Shown: positions 1-5,329 of the stretch, piece after piece
Position numbering within the stretch: position 1 is the first letter of the stretch
Layout of the letters: each line of letters opens with the position of its first letter
Source: Candidatus Poribacteria bacterium
GTDB lineage: Bacteria > Poribacteria > DTPJ01
Reading direction: 5' to 3'
Assembly (NCBI GenBank): GCA_011334435.1
Contig: DTPJ01000513.1
Span: 1 to 5,329 of the forward strand
Length of the DNA: 5,329 bases
Position numbers and translations under genes: made by a program
The notes under the pieces: generated by a model
The model's input: the letters and a program-made list of their open reading frames with translations, nothing else
Told to the model about the DNA's origin: nothing
Databases searched by the model: none

Positions 1-1
1 A

Positions 2-91
2 AAGAATGGACGTAAAGCACCAATTCCACGTCATTCTGAGATCAAACCGACTCTTTGTGATCTGATCCGAAAACAGCTAAAATTGAAATAA
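2..91 (+). CDS. C-terminal fragment of a HicA-like (YcfA family) mRNA interferase toxin
   Basis: The frame entering at base 2 encodes 29 residues and ends at TAA 89-91; its 5' part lies outside the window. The fragment carries the sequence PIPRHSEIK followed by L-x-x-L-I-x-K-Q-L near the end. This resembles the C-terminal end of HicA toxins, where a beta strand ending in a Pro-x-His element is followed by a Lys/Glu-rich turn and a final helix of the type L-x-x-I-x-(K/R)-x-L. HicA proteins are small double-stranded-RNA-binding-fold RNases that cleave mRNA and are neutralised by HicB. The His earlier in the protein that is used for catalysis is not in view, and neither is a hicB gene, which would have to lie upstream. 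The usual Gly-Thr before the last helix is absent (Lys-Pro-Thr instead), as in some diverged members. The assignment rests on a short tail and is moderate. Confidence 0.6.
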   Translation, partial: KNGRKAPIPRHSEIKPTLCDLIRKQLKLK

Positions 92-95
92 AAGG
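91..95 (+). promoter_or_regulatory. Shine-Dalgarno site for the giant gene
   Basis: AAAGG overlaps the last base of the upstream TAA stop and ends 8 bases before the ATG at 104, a normal spacing. It supports 104 as the start codon. The next in-frame ATG, in the sequence FNGMPKDYD, lies inside the first beta-sandwich module and would remove the signal sequence. No promoter or terminator hairpin is visible in the 12-base gap, so the gene may be read through from the HicA-like gene. Confidence 0.6.
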
Positions 96-103
96 CACTG
101 ACT

Positions 104-184
104 ATGGATTTACGGACGATAATCGCACTTGGACTTTTAGGAATCTTGGGATTTTTATTCTATCCGCATGGCACAGGACAATTT
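104..184 (+). other. Signal peptide or N-terminal membrane anchor of the giant protein
   Basis: The first residues are MDLR (one basic residue), then a hydrophobic stretch from about residue 5 to 19 (TIIALGLLGILGFLF), then a polar segment beginning YPHGTGQ. This is the n-h-c layout of a Sec signal. There is no lipobox cysteine, so it is not a lipoprotein signal, and no clean Ala-x-Ala cleavage site. Cleavage near residues 24-28 or retention as an uncleaved anchor are both possible. Either way the rest of the protein should be outside the cytoplasmic membrane. Confidence 0.8.
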
Positions 185-3100
185 TCCCCTGCTAATGACG
201 TAGAATGGGTCCCTATCAAGGCGGTATTGGATAAAGAGCCTATTCGTGAGGCAAAACTGAAAAGAGATAATCCTGTCGTCAAGACCTTTGATCTCGGTTT
301 TATATATAGAATTGATCGCGCAGAGATCGCTTTTAACGGAATGCCAAAGGATTATGACATACTTACCAGCAAGATTAGGTCTGCAAAAGAATATGAAAGG
401 GCTATATCAGCATCAGCAACATCAAGAGAATATATATATCCGATCGCCACATTTCCCCCAAAAGAGGCTAGATGGGTTCAAGTAGTCGTCAATGATTGGT
501 ATGAGATGCCTCAGATTAGATCAGTTAGGATAGGAGCGCGTTATAATAGACATACGTCAATTGTCAGTGCAAGGACAAGATATAACCAAATCAGCTCATT
601 TTTGCTTTTTGATGGCTTAAAATTTGATTCCGCTCCAAACTGGATAGGCGGAAAGCGAGTTGAAAAAGAGGTCAAAAAGGGAAATGAGACAGTCAGAGAG
701 GTAACTTATGAACCATTAGATAAATCAGGTCTGGATATTACATTTGATCTTGGCGGATTAAAAAAAGTTTATGGCGTTGGTGTAACTACTGGCGGAACTG
801 AGAATAACATTAAGCAATATATTTTCTCATTAAGCCTTGACGACCAAAATTATCAGTCAATCTACACGTCGTCTGAACTTGAAAACAAATTTTTGATTGA
901 CTCGCATTTATTTAATAAACCGATCCAAGCCCGTTATGCTCGCTTGACTATCCCCCCTGACGGTTGGTATGGCAAATATCCAGAAATTAAAGAGGTTGAG
1001 ATATGGACAGAGGAATATCGTCCTTCAAATTTCAATGAACCAATAGAGAATAATAACGCAAGCCAAGTCTATTATGATGATTGCGGGACACAAGGAAACG
1101 CTTTCGCACCGCATTTGATTCAAGGATTTCCTTATGACCGCGGTGAAGATTCTGATCCGCAGATCAGATATTCATTTAAACCAGGCGATGAAGTTGATCC
1201 AGCCAATCCACCAGAAGATAGAAGTTTTTGCTATCATTACGACAGCGTCAAATTTGCCTATGATAACCTTGATCCACAGTCGCTATATTGGGTTCAAGTG
1301 ACCTATCTCCAAGAGAAAGATGGACGCAGAATTCAAAACCTAATTGTTGACGGATTTATATTGCATGACGCTATGCCTATACCAGCAAATAGTGCGAAAA
1401 AATTTATCTTTTCCATACCGCCAGAAGCCTATGAAGATGGAAAGATTGAGTTAAGCTTTAATCGCATATTAGGACTTAACGCTGTGGTATCAAATGTCAC
1501 ATTGTATAGGGCAAGCAGAAGTGCTTCTATTCCAGTAACTTATAAGGAAGGGAAGACAGGTGCAGATGTTTATGGTCGGGCAACTATGGTCAATACTCCG
1601 ATCAGTATTGATGGCAATTTAGATGATTGGACGAATTTATATCCGCTTGTTCCGCAACTTTTTGGTGATAATCCAGCGAACTCTCCGTGTCAAATGTATG
1701 TCCAATGGGATAAAGAAAACCTCTATTTCGCCCTTAAAGTAGATAGAGCAAAAATGAGAAAAATGGCAGAATCGTCTGACTTTATGCAGTCTTCTGATAC
1801 ATTGCATTTATTCATAGATACAGCTTTCGGGACATCAAAAAATACCTTTAAATCCAATAATTATCATTTTGTATTCTCCAATTTAGGTCTTTCCGCACCA
1901 AGTCAAGATAAGAAAACGAAAAAAGATGAGATAACGTCAGTTCCAGATGTGAAAGCTTCTCAGATACATCATTTTATAGATTCAATCCCTCGCACAATAG
2001 ATGACCGAAAAGAGATAGAGATGTCATATAAAAAGATGGACAAAACATCAGAATATATTTTGGAAATTCGTATTCCGAAATCATCAGTTTTGATAGACTT
2101 TACACCTCAACAAAAAGGGTTTATCGGGTTTAACTATATATTAAGCAACCCATATATCTTTGAGCGGAACGATGATCCACAAAAGACCATTATTAAAGGC
2201 TTTGATCCGCTTTTTTGGTCATCAGCATCAAAGGATGCGGCGCCGATGTTTTGGGGAAAACTTGAACTTATCGGACCTGTAAACGGTCAAGTTGCAATAA
2301 TGGACAGGAATATGACAAGAAAACTAACCAGTTTCAACGCTGGCGATATAATCGTTTTGGCAGTTACCGATCCAGACCGAAATACAGATAAGGATTCGCC
2401 AGAGACAATAACTGTCAGAGTCTTTGGCGATACAACAAAAGATACAAAGGAAATAACCTTATACGAGACTTTACCGCAAAAAAGTGATCAAGTGACGGGT
2501 GAAACAGATACGACAATTCAGCCAAGTAATGATAGCGATTTCTTCGCGGGAAAGATTAAAACTCAGTTTGGAACAACTCCTAACGATGATCCGATGATTT
2601 TAGCAGTGCAAGGCAAGGAAATTGTGACGGTTGAATATATAGATCCTTACTATGGTGCTAAACAGACTAATGTAAAGGTCAGCTATACAGCTACTGCTAA
2701 GATAGGCACTAATGGAGTTTTACAGATACTTGCGAGGACAGGCAGAGAGATAAAGCAGTTTCCTGCGGGATTAAGGTTATTTTTCAGAGTCCAAGACGAA
2801 GACCTTATAAGGCTTCCAGAGGAGATTCAACCAGAGCCTGCCAAAGTCACAATTATTGTTACGGGGAAAAATGATAGAGAAGAAGTAGTTTTGACTGATG
2901 AAAAAAATACAGGAACTTTTGTCGGATCGTTAGATACCGCTTATAATACAAAAGGCACGCCAAACGATAATGTTTTACAAGTAGTCGGTGGAGAGATAAT
3001 TACCGCAGTATATAACGATCTGCTTCAAGCAACGGGAAATACGAACGTCAAAGTAGAGGCTAATGTAACCTTTGATGTTGGAAATGATGGAACATTAATG

Positions 3101-5329
3101 GTCGGAAAATCAGAGACTGGAAGTTTAGAAGATTTTGTTAAGGTCAATAGCTTTAATGCTGGTGAAAACCTTATGGTAGTCGTTAAGGATATTGATCTAA
3201 ATAAAGACAAATCCTCTGTTGAGCAAGCAGAAGTAAAAGTTGAAGGGGAACAAAACAAAGACAGTGTCACATTGAAATTGACAGAAATAAGCCCTGATTC
3301 AGATACATTTGTTGGATTTCTTAACACTGCTTATGGATTTAAACCTGACTTAAATGATGACTTGTTGGAGGTCAGAGGAAAAGAGACCGTAAAATTTATA
3401 TATACAGATGTGATACAATCTACTGGTGCAACTATGGTTGATGTTAGTCAAACGTTAGTTGTGAATGTCGGCAATGATGGAACTATATCCATTATGAAAT
3501 CAAACTATCTATGGGATTTAGAAAGCTTCAATGCTGGGGATAATATATATATTAAATTGTGGGATCCAGACCTTAATATTAGTCCAGAAGTGAGGGATCA
3601 AGTAGAAGTTTCAATTGTCAGTGAAAAGACACTTGACAATGAAAAAGTAACATTGCAGGAAAGAGAGCCTAACTCTGGCATATTCTTTGGATTGATAAAA
3701 ACTGAGTATTCAAAAGAGCCAAAGTCAGATAGCTTGTTACAGGTTCAGGGTGGAGAAAGGGTAACAGTGCTTTATCTTGACAAATTAAGGTCTAATGGAG
3801 AGAGCAATGTTCCTATCACAGATTCATGTATAGTGGATATAGGGACTACTGCAAAACTTGCCATTTATACAAAATCTAACCCATATTCTGCCATTGCTGG
3901 CTTCCCAGATGAAGGAGGCAAAAAAACTTTTAAGTCAAATGATATATTAAGCATAAGAGTAGAAGATATGGACATCACATCAAACACAATAACTATCTCT
4001 GCGAGTGTTGAGAAAGATCAAGGCGATACGTTGTTAGCCACACTTACAGAATTATCAAGCAATGATGGCATTTTTATAGGAGAAATTAAAGTAGAATTCG
4101 CAGAAAAAGCGAACACTAATGATAATATCCTTCAAGTTCAGGGCGGAGATAATGTTAAAATAACTTATATTGACGCAATAGATGAGTTTGGACAGACAAG
4201 AGTTCCCATAAGTGCAACAATAACGGTTAAAAAAGGACAAACGGCAGTTGTTGAGGCTAAAAGACTTAAAGACTCAGTTCAAATTGACGATGTTCAAAAG
4301 CAAATTTTAAATATCCCCAACGCTAATCTTGAGATCATCAATAATGTCAACATAGGGGATCAATTCATAATAGAGGTTATGGATAAAGACATTAATGTCA
4401 ACGTTGATGAAATTGACTATACTAATGTCGCTGTAAAAGGAAATCTTATAAAAGATGAGCTTCAAGTTGTCCTACAAGAGACAGATAAGAATTCAGGGAT
4501 ATTTAGAGGTATAGTCAAAACAACATATTCAAAAGAAGCGGATATTGACGACGATATATTGCAGGTTATTGAAAGAGAAATAATTACTATAACATATATA
4601 GATGAAGTTGACTCCATCGGCAGATGTGATATACCAATTACAACAGAGTTGACTGTTATAAGCAAAGGTCAATGTTCTTTATTAATTGTAGATGGTGATA
4701 TGAAAAAATTGACTAATTTTAATGCTGGACAGAAGATATATTTCAGGCTTGATGATGTTTTGCTCAGTAGTATGCAAAGGAGTAGCGCGAGAATATCAGT
4801 TAGAAGCAGTTTAACGAAAGATTCAGAGGATATAGTCCTTGACGAAATACCTTCGCCTGGGAGTAAAAGAGGTCAGGGAATATATATCGGTTCTATCCGC
4901 ACTAATTATGACATTACATCGGCTCGCGATGGAGTATTGCAGGTTCAAGGAGGAGAAGAGATCAAGGCGACATATATAACTCCATACAACGATCCACAAA
5001 CTCGCAAACCGATTGAGACTTCCGATAGTGCAAAAGTAAGCAAAGGGAATACAGGAAAACTGGAAATTACATCTTTTGATGGTCAGAAAATATATAACTT
5101 CAATATTGGCGATAGATTATACTTCAAGTTAGAAGACCCTGATCTAAATATAAATAACTCTGGCTTTGATAACGCAGAGATCAGAGTGAGCGGGGAAGCT
5201 GTAACGGGGACAGAGACAGTGAAATTGACAGAGACAGAAGTAGATTCAGGAATTTTTACAGGTGGCATTATGACCTGTTACGGAAGATGCCTTATAGTTT
5301 ATGACAGTTCTGGAAAGCCGATTGATCAA
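104..5329 (+). CDS. Giant secreted multidomain glycan-binding protein with tandem beta-sandwich repeats (3' truncated by window)
   Basis: One uninterrupted frame of 1742 codons starts at ATG 104 behind a well-placed ribosome site and is still open at the window end. Domains in order: signal or anchor segment (residues 1-27), two discoidin-like modules (about 58-147 and 212-302), a malectin/galactose-binding-like module (about 320-470), a CBM9-like module (about 496-725), then seven complete and one partial Ig-like repeat units (741-1742). I see no protease, glycosidase or kinase motif, so a binding or structural role is inferred: an adhesin, glycan-capture protein or surface stalk outside the cytoplasm. 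The C-terminus, which would show the surface-anchoring or secretion signal, is missing. Cysteines are few, and the protein is rich in Asp, Asn, Thr, Ile and Lys. The start lies 12 bases after the HicA-like gene and in the same frame, so both may share a transcript. I do not recognise a named family for the full-length protein. Confidence 0.95.
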   Translation, partial: MDLRTIIALGLLGILGFLFYPHGTGQFSPANDVEWVPIKAVLDKEPIREAKLKRDNPVVKTFDLGFIYRIDRAEIAFNGMPKDYDILTSKIRSAKEYERAISASATSREYIYPIATFPPKEARWVQVVVNDWYEMPQIRSVRIGARYNRHTSIVSARTRYNQISSFLLFDGLKFDSAPNWIGGKRVEKEVKKGNETVREVTYEPLDKSGLDITFDLGGLKKVYGVGVTTGGTENNIKQYIFSLSLDDQNYQSIYTSSELENKFLIDSHLFNKPIQARYARLTIPPDGWYGKYPEIKEVEIWTEEYRPSNFNEPIENNNASQVYYDDCGTQGNAFAPHLIQGFPYDRGEDSDPQIRYSFKPGDEVDPANPPEDRSFCYHYDSVKFAYDNLDPQSLYWVQVTYLQEKDGRRIQNLIVDGFILHDAMPIPANSAKKFIFSIPPEAYEDGKIELSFNRILGLNAVVSNVTLYRASRSASIPVTYKEGKTGADVYGRATMVNTPISIDGNLDDWTNLYPLVPQLFGDNPANSPCQMYVQWDKENLYFALKVDRAKMRKMAESSDFMQSSDTLHLFIDTAFGTSKNTFKSNNYHFVFSNLGLSAPSQDKKTKKDEITSVPDVKASQIHHFIDSIPRTIDDRKEIEMSYKKMDKTSEYILEIRIPKSSVLIDFTPQQKGFIGFNYILSNPYIFERNDDPQKTIIKGFDPLFWSSASKDAAPMFWGKLELIGPVNGQVAIMDRNMTRKLTSFNAGDIIVLAVTDPDRNTDKDSPETITVRVFGDTTKDTKEITLYETLPQKSDQVTGETDTTIQPSNDSDFFAGKIKTQFGTTPNDDPMILAVQGKEIVTVEYIDPYYGAKQTNVKVSYTATAKIGTNGVLQILARTGREIKQFPAGLRLFFRVQDEDLIRLPEEIQPEPAKVTIIVTGKNDREEVVLTDEKNTGTFVGSLDTAYNTKGTPNDNVLQVVGGEIITAVYNDLLQATGNTNVKVEANVTFDVGNDGTLMVGKSETGSLEDFVKVNSFNAGENLMVVVKDIDLNKDKSSVEQAEVKVEGEQNKDSVTLKLTEISPDSDTFVGFLNTAYGFKPDLNDDLLEVRGKETVKFIYTDVIQSTGATMVDVSQTLVVNVGNDGTISIMKSNYLWDLESFNAGDNIYIKLWDPDLNISPEVRDQVEVSIVSEKTLDNEKVTLQEREPNSGIFFGLIKTEYSKEPKSDSLLQVQGGERVTVLYLDKLRSNGESNVPITDSCIVDIGTTAKLAIYTKSNPYSAIAGFPDEGGKKTFKSNDILSIRVEDMDITSNTITISASVEKDQGDTLLATLTELSSNDGIFIGEIKVEFAEKANTNDNILQVQGGDNVKITYIDAIDEFGQTRVPISATITVKKGQTAVVEAKRLKDSVQIDDVQKQILNIPNANLEIINNVNIGDQFIIEVMDKDINVNVDEIDYTNVAVKGNLIKDELQVVLQETDKNSGIFRGIVKTTYSKEADIDDDILQVIEREIITITYIDEVDSIGRCDIPITTELTVISKGQCSLLIVDGDMKKLTNFNAGQKIYFRLDDVLLSSMQRSSARISVRSSLTKDSEDIVLDEIPSPGSKRGQGIYIGSIRTNYDITSARDGVLQVQGGEEIKATYITPYNDPQTRKPIETSDSAKVSKGNTGKLEITSFDGQKIYNFNIGDRLYFKLEDPDLNINNSGFDNAEIRVSGEAVTGTETVKLTETEVDSGIFTGGIMTCYGRCLIVYDSSGKPIDQ
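275..544 (+). other. First discoidin (F5/8 type C)-like module
   Basis: Residues about 58-147 follow the F5/8 type C pattern. An opening strand reads FDLGFIYRIDRAEI (residue 62 on), comparable to the family's D-L-G-x-x-x-x-I-x-x-I. A middle strand with a Tyr-rich stretch follows, then ARWVQVVVNDW (residues 122-132), equivalent to the family's A-R-Y-V-R-I. The closing strand is IRSVRIGA, comparable to the I-x-E-I-x-V-Y-G ending. The family forms a jelly-roll beta-sandwich that commonly binds sugars or anionic surfaces through loops at one end. The match is from pattern only; no ligand can be named. Confidence 0.6.
737..1009 (+). other. Second discoidin (F5/8 type C)-like module
   Basis: Residues about 212-302 repeat the same fold more clearly. 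The module shows ITFDLGGLKKVYGVGV, a Y-I-F-S-L-S-L-D-D-Q-N-Y strand equivalent to the family's Y-x-I-x-x-S-x-D-G-x-x-W, then ARYARLTIPPDGW, and a closing IKEVEIW. The segment just before it (about 180-210) includes APNWIGGKRV, which resembles the loop that often precedes this domain. A sugar- or surface-binding role is inferred from the family. Confidence 0.7.
1061..1513 (+). other. Malectin/galactose-binding-like beta-sandwich module
   Basis: Residues about 320-470 show an opening Y-Y-D-D-C-G segment, then FCYHYDSVKFAYDNL, WVQVTYLQEKDG and the paired strands NLIVDGFILHD. The module closes with FSIPPEAYEDGKIELSF and NAVVSNVTLYR. The order of a ligand-contact loop, a YWVQVTY core strand, an I-x-V-D-G strand and a closing V-x-x-V-x-L-Y-R strand fits malectin-like or CBM35-like domains of the galactose-binding fold. 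Cys327 and Cys376 are the only cysteines here and could pair. Assignment to this exact family is tentative; membership of the general fold is better supported. Confidence 0.5.
1589..2278 (+). other. CBM9-like (DOMON-related) carbohydrate-binding module
   Basis: Residues about 496-725 match the CBM9-like pattern. The module opens with ISIDGNLDDWTN (500-511), then has a Y-V-Q-W-D-K-E-N-L-Y-F-A-L-K-V strand (Trp535). The SDTLHLFID strand at 564-572 is comparable to the family's G-D-S-x-E-L-F-x-D. The module ends with MFWGKLELI near residues 715-723. Length is about 230 residues, slightly longer than typical, with a Lys/Asp-rich insertion near residues 600-615. CBM9-like domains bind sugar ends in xylanases and related proteins, but are also common in large surface proteins lacking enzymes, as here. 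This is the most confidently recognised domain of the protein. Confidence 0.8.
2324..5329 (+). repeat. Tandem array of seven complete and one partial diverged Ig-like protein repeats
   Basis: Units, phased on the sequence SFNAGD, start at 2324, 2750, 3143, 3518, 3920, 4337, 4709 and 5090. Complete unit lengths are 142, 131, 125, 134, 139, 124 and 127 residues; the last is cut after 80. Four motifs recur in order. A is F-N-A-G-D followed by a hydrophobic strand and D-x-D-L-N. B is V-x-L-x-E then S-G-I-F-x-G-x-I-x-T. C is L-Q-V-Q-G-G-E-x-V-T-x-x-Y-x-D. D is G-x-x-x-V-P-I followed by a strand and a G-x-x-G-x-L-x-I strand leading into the next unit. The alternation of short beta strands and the SGIF signature suggest an Ig-like beta-sandwich, as in bacterial surface stalk domains. 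I cannot name a specific Pfam family. Units differ at most positions, so this is an old, diverged array rather than a recent DNA duplication. Confidence 0.85.

Noticed and set aside
288..485. Plus-strand open frame of 65 codons in another frame
   Set aside because: It lies fully within the first discoidin-like module of the giant frame, and its translation shows no domain or ribosome site.
3025..3327. Minus-strand open frame of 100 codons
   Set aside because: It is antisense to repeat units 2-3. Its Ser/Thr/Leu-rich composition is what the complement of this Asp/Asn/Lys/Glu-rich coding sequence gives, and similar antisense frames recur at 4462-4665 and 5083-5268 opposite other repeats.
3206..3583. 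Dockerin or RTX-type Ca2+ repeats
   Set aside because: The D-x-D-L-N loops occur once per unit of about 125-140 residues. Dockerins need paired 12-residue loops with helices, and RTX needs runs of G-G-x-G-x-D nonapeptides; neither is present.
4055..4240. Minus-strand open frame of 61 codons, Phe/Tyr/Asn-rich
   Set aside because: It is antisense to repeat unit 5, with no start context and no recognisable protein.
5268..5329. Possible frameshift explaining the shortened unit 8
   Set aside because: The other two plus frames hit stops within this stretch and neither restores the L-Q-V-Q-G-G-E motif, so a simple frameshift is not supported; an in-frame loss fits better.

Overview
The window is almost entirely one very long plus-strand reading frame. 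It opens at an ATG at 104 and runs without a stop to the last base (1742 codons visible, 3' end outside the window). Only the first 91 bases belong to another gene, the tail of a small HicA-like toxin reading frame on the same strand. No RNA gene, insertion sequence, CRISPR array or terminator is visible.

Organism: the DNA is AT-rich and favours AGA/AGG for Arg and ATA for Ile. The large protein combines a signal sequence, discoidin-like and CBM9-like sugar-binding folds, and an array of beta-sandwich repeats with Asp-x-Asp-Leu-Asn loops. Such architectures are seen in large surface or secreted proteins of uncultivated bacterial lineages (for example Omnitrophota, Poribacteria or Planctomycetes-related groups). 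This placement is inference from style only; nothing in the window fixes the taxon.

Layout: 2-91, C-terminus of a HicA/YcfA-type toxin. 91-103, a 12-base gap whose AAAGG forms a Shine-Dalgarno site with the last base of the stop codon. 104-184, signal peptide or N-terminal anchor of the giant protein. About 275-1009, two discoidin (F5/8 type C)-like modules. About 1061-1513, a malectin/galactose-binding-like module. About 1589-2278, a CBM9-like (DOMON-related) module. 2324-5329, seven complete units and one partial unit of a diverged tandem repeat of about 124-142 residues.

The likely picture is an exported, cell-surface or extracellular glycan-binding protein. The N-terminal half would carry several non-catalytic carbohydrate-binding folds, and the C-terminal half would be a long, possibly Ca2+-stiffened stalk. 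No catalytic domain is recognisable in the visible part. The toxin tail and the giant gene are close enough to share a transcript, but nothing shows a functional link between them.
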